DNA from: Lasiosphaeris hirsuta
Taxonomy: Eukaryota; Ascomycota; Sordariomycetes; Sordariales; Lasiosphaeriaceae
Length of the DNA stretch: 64,000 bases
Reading direction: 5' to 3'
Assembly (NCBI GenBank): GCA_030549175.1
Contig: JAUKUA010000004.1
Coordinates: forward strand, 2,170,001 to 2,234,000
The translations under genes and the position numbers were made by a program. Of this stretch, positions 11,135-22,101 are shown piece after piece; within the stretch, counting starts at the first letter, position 1, and every line of letters starts with the position of its first letter. The notes below the pieces were generated by a model. It made no database searches, was not told the origin of the DNA, and saw only the letters and a program-made list of their open reading frames with translations.

Positions 11135-12246
11135 GGTGAGCTGTGCGGCAAACACCCGGAGCTGGCCTAGGCTGAGCACGACATGGTTCGATTGGGGGGG
11201 GGGGGGATGGTACTTTTTTCTGGAGGCATACTTGAAGCATGACATCAACTGGGTTGGCTTGGGGTTATGCGGTGGATACTACAAGCGAGTTGGGAAATAG
11301 GTCTCTTCCTCCTCAGGAGGAGCTCTTCTCAATACATCATATTTTCTTTTGCTGCCAGTCACCCCAAGGTTGCGCCACACGAGTGACACAAACAATTCGA
11401 CGTACCGATTATGTGACAGTATGTCGCACAACCACGAGGTTGGCTCAAGCACATTATGTAAGTACCATAAAGTACTGCTAGCATCCAGTAAAGTAAATGC
11501 CTGCTACCAGTACAAGCGTGCCAGTTAGAACAGCTATATTCATACCCCAATTCCCCTCGAGCAAGCCCGAGTTTCCGGGGTGTAGTAGGAAGATCCGAGA
11601 AGCGAAGGTGGGGAGGGACATGGCGGTTAAACATCAACCGGGACGAGAACCCGGTACGGGCAGAGCCCCTTCAACGGCTCAAAATGGCACAGCATGGGTA
11701 CGACGGCAGCGTTAAAGCGCAGGTTCCGTGTCATAGTGTAATTTCGGTAAAGTGACAAGACGGGAGATTTGGTACCGGCAGCTATCTTGCACCCTTCCTC
11801 GCTTTTTACTTTGATGAGCTTGTGCAGCGTCTTACAGCTGAAGATGTGCCTTACATCAAAAAATGATTTGGCTCAGCTATCAGAAATAAAATGTCCGAAA
11901 TTTAGTAGCCTGCGCAGGAGAGAGGAATTGTGTAATCGGATGCCAGCCGTCGATATGGGCGGGCGTGCTTCACGGTGTGGTGGTGGTGGTGGTGGTGGTG
12001 GGCAAAGTGGATTTTTCTAGAAGATCTCGGTTGTTTCAACCATAGTGGCGCAATCAAACCGCATATGCTGCGTCGCGGTCAATGTTTGGCCCACCAAGAC
12101 CGGTCCAAATTGCTTCCCCGCGCACGCGGAATGGAAGTGATCAAGTTCGAGCTGATAAAAAAAGTGTCTATATGCCGGCTCCAAGCCGGCTATGTTAAGC
12201 TCGACCTCCCAAGGTGGCTTCCGCAACTCGCCAACACCTCGACAAG
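11135..12246. other. Intergenic, promoter side of the galactanase gene
   Basis: No protein-coding signal. It contains a G homopolymer at about 11195-11207 and a (GGT)n repeat at about 11976-12000. Confidence 0.5.
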
Positions 12247-13871
12247 ATGCGGTTCTCCTCCCTCGCGGTCGCGGCGGCGCTGTCGCGCGCGGCTACGGCA
12301 TCGCTGCAGATCGTGCCCGGAGGCACATGGACGACCGTGAGCTCCGGACAACCCCCACCAACCCAACCCAACCCAGCTAACTAAACTAACCGGCCAGCCC
12401 AACGGCGAGCACCTGCAAGCGCACGGCGCCGGCCTTGTCGTGGTGAACGGCACGTACTACATGGTGGGCGAGGACAAGAGCGGCGGGGGGTCCTTCTCCA
12501 ACGTCAACTGCTACGCGTCGACCGACCTCGTCCAATGGACGCTCGTCGGCGCCCTCCTGTCGCGGACGAGCTCGGGCGACCTCGGGCCCAACCGCGTGGT
12601 GGAGCGGCCAAAGGTCATCTACAACGAAAAGACCAAGAAGTACGTACTGTGGATGCACATGGACAGCAGCAGCTACGGCGAGGCCAGGGTGGCCGTTGCG
12701 ACGGGAGATTCCGTGTGTGGGAAGTACCAGTATATCCGGAGCTTCCAACCGTGAGTTGCTCATCACCTCGATCAAGAGGCAGCGTAGAGTTAACTCGGGG
12801 GATGTAGTCTTGGAAGGGAAAGTCGCGATATGGGCTTGTTCAAGGACGATGACGGCAAGGGCTACCTGCTGACCGAGGATGTGTGTGCAACCCCCCTCCC
12901 CCCCCCCTCTTTTTTTTTTTTTTTTTTTTTTTCTTTGACAGGCACCGTGAGCTACCACTGACACGCAGCAGCGAAAATACGGCCTCCGCATCGTCGGTCT
13001 GTCGGATGATTTCCTCAGCCCAACCGAAAACGTGTTTGGGTGGAAGCTGGACGGCGGCGCGCGTGTCGAGGCACCAGCGATGCTGAAGCTGGGCAAGACG
13101 TACTTTATGTTTGCGTCAATGATGACCGGGTGGGACTCCAACGAGAACCAATACACGACGTCAACATCCCTGAGCTCCGGCTGGTCGGCCTGGAAGAAGT
13201 TTGCGGATAGCGGATCAAAGGTTCGTTTCGCCCAAACGTGACTTACAGACAGACTGCAAGACTGACGAACCAAAACGCAGACCTACAACTCGCAAACAAC
13301 ATATATCCTCAAAACTAGCGAGAGCAGCGCCATCTACATGGGCGACAGGTGGCTCAAGGACAACCTCATGGCGAGCTCGTACGTGTGGCTACCCCTGAGC
13401 ATCAGCGGGACCAGCGTGACCATGAAGAACTTTGTCAGCTGGGTCCCGACCCTCAACTTCGCCGCCTGGCAGCAGCCGCCGGCCGAGGGCAGCTACGAGG
13501 GCGAGAAGGCGACCTACGGCGGCAAGACGCGCGACGTCACCTGCTCCAAGTGCTCCAACAAAATTGCGGCCGGGTACATCGGGGGGCCGGACAAGGGCAC
13601 GCTCAGCTTCAGCGGCATCAAGAGCGACATCGACGGGCTGACGACGATCCGCATCAAGTATATCAACGACGACAGCGGCCCGCGCTACGCGAATGTGAGG
13701 GTGAACGGGGACGGCGGGAGGAAGATCGCCTTCTTGCCCGCCAAGGGCGACCCCGCGAGCAGCACACTCCACGCCCATTTGAAAAAGGGGTCGGATAATA
13801 CTATTGTCTTTGAGGGGATAGGAACTACCTGGGGCCCTGATGTCGATCGCTTGATGGTGCCGGTGCAGTAG
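12247..13871 (+). CDS. Secreted GH43 subfamily 24 exo-beta-1,3-galactanase with CBM35
   Basis: Five exons: 12247..12336, 12398..12750, 12808..12880, 12969..13220, 13281..13871. Introns are 61, 57, 88 and 60 nt, all GT-AG and in phase. The product is 452 aa with an 18-19 residue signal peptide ending at ATA-S. The mature start LQIVPGGTWT..GEHLQAHGAG is the hallmark of fungal exo-beta-1,3-galactanases (GH43_24). GEDKSG, YASTDLVQWT and ERPKVIYN are typical of the five-blade propeller, and Glu of VEAPAM (about residue 206) is the probable general acid. The C-terminal ~130 residues, from AAWQQPPAEGSYEGEKA, form a CBM35 that ends WGPDVDRLMVP. Such enzymes release galactose and side-chain oligosaccharides from arabinogalactan beta-1,3 backbones outside the cell. 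Intron 3 is remarkable: a C run followed by about 22 T. The acceptor of intron 3 could also be three bases later (one Gln fewer). Confidence 0.9.
12890..12932 (+). repeat. Poly-C then poly-T tract inside galactanase intron 3
   Basis: After the donor at 12881, intron 3 runs through a C-rich stretch and about 22 consecutive T. The tract can act as an extreme polypyrimidine tract and is prone to slippage. Confidence 0.85.
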
Positions 13872-14999
13872 ACGAGCTGGCCCAGTCGTTTGACGCGGCA
13901 TTCATCAAGGCATCTTATAGGGGGGTACTATCCTTTTGATACGGGGGCACTATCGGGGGGGGGGGGGGGCATTCGGCTGTAGGGTCAAGGTTATATGTGA
14001 GAAAAATCGACCTCTGATTTTCACCGCTTTTAAACTCCTAAACGGAGGTATCATGTCTATATATAACTATATTTAACATTATTATTATCATCGATTAATT
14101 TTACAGAATAAATTATAACTGTACTGTGATAATAAGAAAGGCCTTTTGAAGGGTTATATTTTACTAGTTTTAAATTTAATAACTATAAGATGGCTGTTAA
14201 ATAGATATATAGACTTTTTTGGTGCCGCGGACGGTGTTTTCGTCCTAAACGGCCTCAGACCAGCCGCCTGTGGCTGTATTTGAGCGTGCGATTTGGAATC
14301 CAAGGCTAGTCTGAGCGTCTGAGACTACTGACGGCTGCGGATTACAAGCAGGCTCAGATCCCATTCATTAGTTGAGACGACTGGGTGGCCTTAGCTTCCT
14401 TCTTCCAGCAGCCGCAGTGGTTCCGACGCGCCTTAATAATCTAGGCATGAAGAAGAGAGCGCTTGAGGGCTAGGCTTTGCCCAGCCTTCTTAGGCACTAT
14501 GTACAAGATACAAGGATATCCCCCCAGATGCCTCCGTACCAAGGCATCGCTACAGGTGCTGGCCACATGGCCAACTAAACTGCTAGGCCAACCGTCTTGG
14601 GCCACTGTAGGTTGGCCCAGTGATTTCATAGTGTGGCTGGCTTGGCACGGGGGTTCCCGGCTTAGCGCCAGGGCCCGGCCTAGCAGCCGGTGTCAGCTGC
14701 TGCCCTGAAGCGTGCCAGCAGTGTGATACCCAGGCACCAGACCAGGTAATATGTGTCGAGCCGCTCGACAAGTGGCGGTTAGATCCAGCGTGGTTCCAGT
14801 TAGCCGTATCCATAAGCCAACAACACAAAGGGACAACACAAAGGGAAAGAGATTCTCCTGTCAGAGATGCTTGCTAGAACGCTCTGCATGAGCTTTTCCC
14901 ACCATTACTACAAGGGAGGCGTGACTGCAGACCACATGGCTGGAAACGAGAACGAAAGGCACTTGGCACCCCGCGGGCCTCGTGAAACTTTAGGCCGAG
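13872..14999. other. Intergenic with AT-rich patch and repeat-like sequence
   Basis: A G homopolymer (about 13957-13969) is followed by an AT-rich island (about 14030-14215) unlike the surrounding GC-rich DNA. The stretch 14220-14850 has a non-coding, LTR-like look, including a tandem ACAACACAAAGGG pair near 14819-14845. No transposase or reverse transcriptase is visible. Confidence 0.4.
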
Positions 15000-15540
15000 A
15001 TCTCAACCATCTGACGACCCCCCTCCATGGATACGAGAAACTCCACGACTTCAGCAAGTTCGTGATGGATATGATCCACACACCGAAGCGGATAAAATCA
15101 CTCTGAAATCCATTGGCGTCGGCGACGTAGACACAAAAGCCATCGTCCTGATCCCGGATGGTGCTGCGCACCGCCCCTTCGAGGACAAGAGGCTAGCCAG
15201 CGTCCTCGCCGACATTGAAACCATACGGCGCATCGACGGCAATGACTGCTGGCTACCCGACACAGAAACCATCCGACGGTGGTACGACCACGAAGAGTAC
15301 ACGGCCTCCCGACTCTGGACGAAGTCTGGGTAGTTCCGGGGAGCGAGTCGCCGTTGTTGCTTCGACGACAATGCAGTAGTACTGAAAACGATAGATGCGA
15401 GCTTGGCTGTGATGGCGCGCACAGGTTCGAGCTAGTAAAGGCGGTGTACGTGCATGGCATCATGAACGGAGAGGCAGTAGCGGGCATCGAGCGTGACTCG
15501 GACATGGCCGATTTCGTCTTGGGTCTGAGATTTTACCCCC
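15000..15540 (+). pseudogene. C-terminal relic of a HET-type protein
   Basis: Three overlapping frames each hold part of one protein: HGYEKLHDFSKFVMDMIHTP, then ITLKSIGVGDVDTKAIVLIP through WYDHEEYTASRLWTKSG, then LDEVWVVPGSESPLLLRRQ and HRFELVKAVYVHGIMNGEA ending FVLGLRFYP. The block DEVWVVPG....LLLR followed by ELV..VYVHGIMNGEA is the usual C-terminal signature of fungal HET proteins. At least two frameshifts (near 15098 and 15310) break it, and the HET domain itself is missing. It runs tail to tail into the bisphosphatase gene, whose stop lies at 15552. Confidence 0.6.
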
Positions 15541-15551
15541 AAATAAAACAG

Positions 15552-16639
15552 CTACCCGAGCAATCCCTTCAACGCGAACTCAACCTCGTCCGCCGTTCCA
15601 CACACCAGCCCACCCCGCTCATCACAATTCCCAATCTCCCTGGCCAGGATATCCGTCCCGTCCACCGGGTCGACGGCTCTCCCACCAGCACACTCCACCA
15701 CCAACGCCAGCGGACACAGCTCATACAGCCGCCTCAGCTTCGCCTTGCTCGCCTCGGTGACGGGCGACAGGTACACGCCATGCCCCTTGACAAGGGCGTG
15801 CACCACATCAGGCACAAGACCCCCGCTGTAGCGCAGGGTGTACTTGCTCGTGATGTAGTGCGACACCAGCGCCATGTACCTCTCATCCTCCGCCGCGGCG
15901 CGTAGGTTCGCAGGCGCAAAGTACCGCGTCTTGGGGTTGATTGACTGCAGCGAGGGGAGGCGGATGCTGGGCCGCACGATGACGCAGTCCTCGAGCCCGC
16001 TGGGCCCGAGGCCAACCTCGAGGCAGGAGGCGGGTGTACCGGGGATGCGGATGGCGACGACGGCTGTGGTGCGCGGGCCGTACACGCCCAGGATGGCGGC
16101 GATCTGGGACGAGGCGGGGGACTGCGAGAGGGCGGTCTGGCCATTGTCCCAGATGCCGACGATGGTGCCGACGGTCCTGGCAGGGGTCAGCTTGGGGTGG
16201 CAAAGGGGTGGTAGTTCTAATGGGCGTACCAGTTTGGCGCGATGATGGAGCTGCCGTCAAGCGGGTCGAAGGCGACTGTGTACTGCTCTGCCCCAGCTTG
16301 AACTGACCCCGTGCTGGCATCGTGTTCGACAGGTCGCTCGATCGGGTCCTCCTCGCTGCTTGCGACGCGAACAGACGGGCATCGCGCGAGGGCAGTCCGC
16401 ACGTGGCGTTCAGAAATCACATCGACGTTGAGTTGGTCGTCGCCAAACGAGTTGGCAGTGCCGGCCTGAGTGACATCTTGGGCATCATGCAAGGCCTTTG
16501 CGATGTCGGAAACGCCCTGGAGAATGGACGGGATCACAGATTGAGCGAGGGCTTCTCGGGTGCCATCCCGGGGCAGGAGCGACTGGATATGGGCTGACAA
16601 AAGCGACGGTACGCCATTCATGGTCCCGTGGCTTCCCAT
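15552..16639 (-). CDS. Sedoheptulose-1,7-/fructose-1,6-bisphosphatase-like phosphatase
   Basis: Two exons: 16230..16639 and 15552..16176; intron 16177..16229 (53 nt, GTACGC..CAG) splits a Trp codon. Product 344 aa. Class I FBPase-fold motifs are in order: GDDQLNVDV (about 66-74), SSEEDP (94-99), FDPLDGSS (124-131), TVGTIVGIW just after, and near the C-terminus YELCPLALVVECAGG followed by VDPVDGTD. SSEE and DPLDG are the metal and phosphate site of the family. The family hydrolyses the C1 phosphate of sedoheptulose- or fructose-bisphosphate. There is no targeting peptide, so it is probably cytosolic. It is shorter and more divergent than gluconeogenic FBPase, and fungal paralogs of this kind are usually labelled SBPase-like. 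Substrate is therefore uncertain. Confidence 0.8.
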
Positions 16640-18057
16640 TGTGGCTTGCGTCTGATGTTGGGCAATTAGGTTAGGTAGGTTAGGAAAGGAAAGGTAAGGC
16701 AGGTGCGATAGGACTTAAAATGCTCAAGCGAAATAACTGTTTCTTCGGTGAAATGTAAGGTTAGTTCGCGAATCTTCAAAACTTGGGTAGATGTGTGGCT
16801 CAAGATGCTTGGCTGGAGCAGTTGATGCGGCTGGGAAAGCATAAATGTCAGAAAGGAAATAGCGCAGAAACTGTGAAAATCGGACGGAGTTTGCTCGACG
16901 TTGAAACAGACGGCTCCACCAGTTCTCCAGGGTTAGGGTGTGTGCTGCTCTTCTCATCAACACCTCATTCAGTGGCTGGCCCCAAATATGGGTGTCGCCC
17001 AAAGTCTGCAGAACTTCAAGTTTACCCAGAGGAGAATACTCAAATTGAATTAGGTCAGTAGATAAATCAGGCAGCTGCCGATCCCACTGCATGAACCGGA
17101 CGGAAAATGCGAAGCTAACGAGAAACCCCAGCGCTGTCAAGATGCAGCTTTTGCCATTGCGGCAGCTACCTCGCAGAAAGAACAGGTAGAGACCCTTGCC
17201 GGGAGGTAGAGGAGGAAGTTGACCTTGGTGATCTATTATTGGATTAGTCGTCGTTTAATGTGCTGGATTAGTCGTCGTTTAACGTGCTGGATTAGTCGTC
17301 GTTTAATGCCAGCGTGCTAGATGTTGGCCGCGAAGAGCATCGCGCCTGAGCTATTGTTTGTTCTACCAAAGGCTCAATAGCAAAGGTTTTCAACCGACAG
17401 CATATTTCGTCCTTCCAACCTTTCGGTTCTGAATATAAAAATATCTCCCATCTTTCTTCAGCTTCCTTCCCCCGCAACATTCCTTCCGACCAAGCACCCG
17501 ATTCCGTGCTCACGGTCCCATGATCCGAACAGGCACAGCTTCATTCCCATGCTCACCGATGAAGCTGATTAATCCAGCCTACAAGCAGACTCAAGATTCC
17601 CTCTGAATTTGTATTTTTCTCCTGATCAACTCCTCGAACTATTCTCATCAGTCCCGGGATCTCCAACCTTCCATCGCCTGCCTTGGCCACACCGAGATCC
17701 AGCCTTTGTGGCAGTTGCTCCCGTGTAAGTTGGATGTTCCATTCATTCCATTTGAGCACAATAGGTCAAGTGCCTTTTTCCCCATTCACAACCTTCACAT
17801 TATCCGGTCTTCTCTCCAAAAATTCTCTCTCTAACCGCTGTCGTAGTACCCACCTAACCTCCCGGAAGCCTTCGTGCCATTGCTGAGCACCTCCGCGCAT
17901 TACTTTGCTTTTTCACACTTTTTCACACGGTCAGACAAGAACGGTCAGTGGCATTTCTGTGAATCCCATCATTCTTCACCCGCTCACTCGCGCAAAGCAG
18001 CGAAATCAGCAGCAAGTCAAAGTGGCCGAATCAGCCCCGCTTTGTCCCACTCTTCCA
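16640..18057. other. Intergenic; one weak minus ORF and a 24-bp tandem repeat
   Basis: The minus frame from about 17220 to 16724 reads through a basic stretch, a TM-like segment (LTALGFLVSFAFSVRF) and then FEYSPLGKLEVLQT, vaguely like the N-terminus of a UstYa/DUF3328 protein, but it has no HxxHC motif and no good start. I treat it as an unsupported or relic ORF. The rest, from about 17340 to 18057, is the promoter and leader of the next gene. Confidence 0.4.
17241..17312 (+). repeat. 24-bp tandem repeat, three copies
   Basis: The unit GGATTAGTCGTCGTTTAATG plus TGCT starts at 17241, 17265 and 17289. Copy 2 has one change (AATG to AACG) and copy 3 diverges after AATG. Confidence 0.9.
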
Positions 18058-19320
18058 ATGGATCTCGATGGCGACCCGGTCCCGCCCACTCGGGCTCCTT
18101 CTCTGTCGATGAACCTCGATGTCGAGCCGCTTGAGGGCAATCTTACGCCGATCAAGGCCGAGGAGTCGGAGCATCCTGTGGTGGTTGTGTCTTCTCGTAA
18201 ACTGAAGAGACCCGCAGCAGCCCTGGACGACTCAGATGGGGAGTTGGAGATACTTGACATCGTTCCGAAAGCTCGAAAAACCTCCAAATCGGAGGAGAAA
18301 AAGCTAGATACTACCCCGCATATCAAGGGCGAGCCGGGTGAGATGAAAAACCCGGCCACCACTTTCGAGAAGCCTGTCGAGGTGGTCGTGAAAGTTGAGA
18401 AAACCGACGAACCCGTCGAACCCGACGCAGTTGGGAACACCGACACAGCCGAGAAAATCAGCAAGGTCGAGAAAGTCGAGACCGAGACGGACGACGAGCT
18501 CATGCTCGAGGGCGAGGCTCGAATTGAGAACCAGTACAAGCTTCTGGTCATGCACAGCGATTCCATCATCGACGGCCGTGACGCCATGGTCCACACCATC
18601 AGCCAGGTCTTTGACATCATGATGCCCGATTTCCCGTCTCCCAGCAGCTCCGAGATTCTATCGGCCATCCTCTCTGCCGGACCCCTGCTGGTTGACATCT
18701 ACGAGAAACTCGGCTCGCCCCTGAGACGTTCTCTCGACGACACGCTGAACTGGTTCACCAGACACAGAAACATATTCCAGAAGAAGGGCATTCCCATGCT
18801 GTGCCTCTACCCCGAGATCCCCGAGTTCTTCCTCGACGCACATTACAACGACCTCCCGATTCTCATCCTGTCCAACGGGCACAGCCGCCTGGTTGACAGC
18901 ATATTCAAGAAGCACGATACCAAGACTAGTTCCATTGAGTCGGTCGCGGGAAAGCGATGGATGATTCTCGAGGAGGCGCACACGTGCGCCTCCCTGCCCG
19001 AGAACATCCGCAATGTCTTTAGAAGCCGCATCATCCCGGCCTATACTGTGCTGGAGCGCGACATTTGGCGACTGAACAACCCCCCGGAGGAGGGCGCCAC
19101 CACGATGCCGACGTTTGCCCCGCTGACCGCCAAAGACGTCCTTTGGATTTCGTGCGCGCCCTACAACCTTCACGGCCCCAAGATGGGCTATGAGGGAGTA
19201 AAGACCTGCTGGATCAACAGAACCGAGTATGACGGAGGAAGCGATCGAGGCTATGTGGATGTTATCGCAAGAGATCTCGATGATGTTCGCTCGCGGGTCT
19301 GGAAGGAGGTCAAGTATTGA
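18058..19320 (+). CDS. HAD-like (2-haloacid dehalogenase-type) protein with acidic disordered N-terminus and unusual motif I
   Basis: Single exon, 420 aa, start ATG at 18058; upstream in-frame codons up to 17905 lack an ATG. Residues 1-155 are low-complexity (Glu, Lys, Val, Pro), probably disordered, with KLKRPAAALDD as a possible basic localisation patch. Residues about 160-390 resemble the dehalogenase branch of the HAD superfamily: LLVMHSDSIIDGRDAMV at the motif I position, ILILSNGHSRLV (about 269-280) for motif II, and WISCAPYNLHGPKMGYEGVK..WINR (about 362-388) for motif IV. In typical members motif I is FDVYGTL(I/V)D with a nucleophilic Asp. Here the aligned core is MHSDSIID, so the nucleophile is displaced or absent. 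It may be a pseudoenzyme. Family call moderate, activity unknown. Confidence 0.6.
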   Translation: MDLDGDPVPPTRAPSLSMNLDVEPLEGNLTPIKAEESEHPVVVVSSRKLKRPAAALDDSDGELEILDIVPKARKTSKSEEKKLDTTPHIKGEPGEMKNPATTFEKPVEVVVKVEKTDEPVEPDAVGNTDTAEKISKVEKVETETDDELMLEGEARIENQYKLLVMHSDSIIDGRDAMVHTISQVFDIMMPDFPSPSSSEILSAILSAGPLLVDIYEKLGSPLRRSLDDTLNWFTRHRNIFQKKGIPMLCLYPEIPEFFLDAHYNDLPILILSNGHSRLVDSIFKKHDTKTSSIESVAGKRWMILEEAHTCASLPENIRNVFRSRIIPAYTVLERDIWRLNNPPEEGATTMPTFAPLTAKDVLWISCAPYNLHGPKMGYEGVKTCWINRTEYDGGSDRGYVDVIARDLDDVRSRVWKEVKY

Positions 19321-20350
19321 GGGGATGATGGCCAAATGTTCATGAATTCTATTTATATTATTCTGGACACGTTCGTGGCATGGCTGGGGACAAAGATCGC
19401 AGGCTGCCTCAGGAACTGATAGCAAAAAGATTACGACGTGGAGAAAAAGGAAGGACCGACCGTGAAGGTGTGAGCAGCCTTTCAGCTGGATTTAGTCTAG
19501 CTCATTGCAATCCACACATTTATTTCACAGGTATCCTAGTTTTGCAGAGCCAGAGAGAATGGAACTGCTGACTTTTCGGGTCATTTCAAAATGCAAAAAC
19601 CCTTTCGTGACCAAACTCTCTTTTTGCCATGTAAACGGCGCTCATCAATCACCCAACTTGCACCGCCCCTGTTGATCTCCCCGTGACTTCAAGCGACACA
19701 ATCCCACCTCACACTCATCCAACATGGAACCCTCACCCAAACCAGAACCTTCCTTTGAACAATTTTCATCATATCCAAAAAAGCGACAAAACCCAACACC
19801 CCCCACCCCAACTCCCCGACTAAAACCACCCTCGCAGCAACCCCTCCCCCTCCCCCGTCCGCATTCCATGGAGGCAAGGCACCACCCCCCCACCGGCTAA
19901 CAACGACGACGACCACCACCACCAACTTCAACCGGAACCCACCCCCCCCCCCCCCCCCCCCGACGCAGCACACCCCATCCCACCACACCACGCCAAAATT
20001 CCCGGCTAGAACCAAACAGCGAAGCGGGAACGGGACCAAACACCCGACTCGTCTAAAGTACCCGCGTTGGCAGTACCACCCACATACCCTACCTACCTCT
20101 GGCAACAACCGAGAAACGAAAAAAGGCGGCAAGGATTCCCTCCTTCCGGAGTTGCTGCCTACGCAAGATGCTCTCACCTCGCCCCGCATAATCCCCCATC
20201 CCCATCACCTCCGAGTCCCCACCGCCATCCGTCCAGGTCGTCGGGAACAGTCTCGACTCTGCTCCCCACGGTGGCGATTGACCTCTTCGCATGCGCGCCA
20301 CGCCTTCAGGTGCTGGGCAAATACGCAGCGAACCGCGATTGAGAGTGACG
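19321..20350. other. Intergenic, C-rich low-complexity upstream of the Clr5 gene
   Basis: No coding signal; CCACC-type repeats and a C homopolymer (about 19941-19960) dominate. The region serves as terminator of the HAD-like gene and promoter of the Clr5 gene. Confidence 0.5.
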
Positions 20351-21999
20351 ATGAGCACCACTAGCGAGGACGTCGACGGGCTGCCCAAGGTGAGGAAATG
20401 GGCGACCGAGCACGAGTTCACCAAGCACCGCAAGGTCATCACAGAGCTGTACGCCGAGGGGACACTACCGCAACTCATGAGTACGATGGAAAACGAGTAC
20501 GACTTTTATGCCACGTGAGCACCAACCTCTATTCTCCAGTCACCGAGTACAACCTCACTAATCACCAATCTAGGGTAAAAATGTACAAATCCCGGTTCCG
20601 GCGCTGGGGTCTATGGAAGCACAACCAAGCCGACAAGGTGGTCGAGATTGTGCGCCTCAAAAAGGAGCGCGATGCCGCCCACAAACCGTCCGAGTTCCTC
20701 ATCAACGGGCGGCGCGTTGATCTCGAGCGCATCGAGTCCTACCTGCGGCGCAACGACAAGATGCGGCGGTACCTCGCATCGGCAGCAGCCAATGCGAACC
20801 CGCCACCCACCCCGGCAGAAGCATCTGCCATCGCCCTGATCTGCAGGACACCATCGCCGGACCCGGGACGCGTATGTCTTGCCGCGCCCGACGAGCTGCA
20901 AAGCGAGGAGATCATGTACCGCGCCATTCGCGACTACTACGATGGCGCTTTCTCGTCGCGGCGCTGGATCTTTGATGATGACGCAGACCCTTCCAGCCCA
21001 GCCCTAACCATGGCACTCCAGAAGACTTCGGAAGGGATTAAGCATGGCCTTGAGATCTGGTTGCGGTTCCGGGCCGCCTTGATCCTTCTCGAGCAGCCCC
21101 TGGCGAAAGATGGCAGCAACCACGCCGAAGGCATCAAGCTGATGCGTGTCTCCTTCGCCCAGCTCTCGCAAAACATCCTCTCGGGCCACGAGGCTCCCAT
21201 GCTCCTCTTCTGGATCATGCACGTCATGACCCTCTTCCGCGAGTCGCACGCGCGCGACTTCCACCGTATCGAGATGCAGCTCCTGAAGCACCTGTATGAA
21301 CTGACCACCACAACTCCATCAGGCTCGCGGCACGCAACCTCCTTTCTCTGGCGCACCCTCTGGGGCGGTGGAAAGGGCATCGCGCGCGATCGCCACCACC
21401 TGCGCATGTGCACGGCTGCGGCCGTCGAGCAGTTTGCGCGACACATCGGGCATCTGCACCCCCGAACAGTAGAACTGCTCAACTTCAGCATTTTCAGCAG
21501 CACGCCGGCGGGAGGAGCCGATGCGGCTGACAAGGAGGCGCGCTTCCGCGACCTGTACCGCCGGCTTGAGACGCTCAATGTCTTCGACGGGCGCCACCTT
21601 GAAGTTGTGTGTTGTTTGGCCAGTCACTTGCGGCGGCACGGCAAGCTGGCTGAGAGTGCGGCTTTGCTTGAGGAGATTTTGCATACTCCAAAGAAGGCAA
21701 ATGCGTTGAGCGAGTTCCCGGCTGTTTCGTTCAATGTGCACTCGTTACTAGGGTTCATCAAGGTGAAGATGGAACAGCCTGTCGAGGCCGAGTCATACTA
21801 TCGCACGGCGGTCAACATTGCCAAGGTGGCGAGGCAGACGTCGGACGAGGATGGTGACTTGTTTGAGGGGCTGATGGGACTTGAGATGAGTCTGCGGGCC
21901 CAAGGGAAACAGAGCGACGCCGACGCGGTCTTGGCCGAGCACCGTGCCCTTGTCAAAGAATCGCTGGAAAAAATGGGCGAGAGGGAAGACTCTGTTTAG
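20351..21999 (+). CDS. Clr5-domain protein with TPR-like C-terminus
   Basis: Two exons: 20351..20514 and 20574..21999; intron 20515..20573 (59 nt, GTGAGC..TAG, phase 2). Product 529 aa. Residues about 16-70, with KWATEHEFTKHRKVITELY then TLPQLMSTMENEY, then YKSRFRRWGLWKH, form the Clr5 domain, a helical module at the N-terminus of many ascomycete proteins and named after a fission-yeast silencing factor. The remainder is helical with TPR-like pairs (LASHLRRHGKLAESAALLEE; VEAESYYRTAVNIAK). An in-frame ATG at 20291 would add 20 residues; 20351 is preferred because the Clr5 domain usually starts within a few residues of the N-terminus. Likely nuclear; the precise role is unknown. Its 3' end converges with Ctk2, only 102 bp apart. 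Confidence 0.8.
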
Positions 22000-22101
22000 G
22001 ATAGGCGCTCATTTTGGTCGCCGTGACTTGGGATTCCGTCTTTTGGGTACCATCCTCCTAAACTCCAAAACGGTTATTCCAACGTTGGTGAGGCAAAACA
22101 C

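Noticed and set aside
16724..17140. Minus ORF resembling a UstYa/DUF3328 N-terminus
   Set aside because: Only a TM segment and vague similarity; the diagnostic HxxHC motif is absent.
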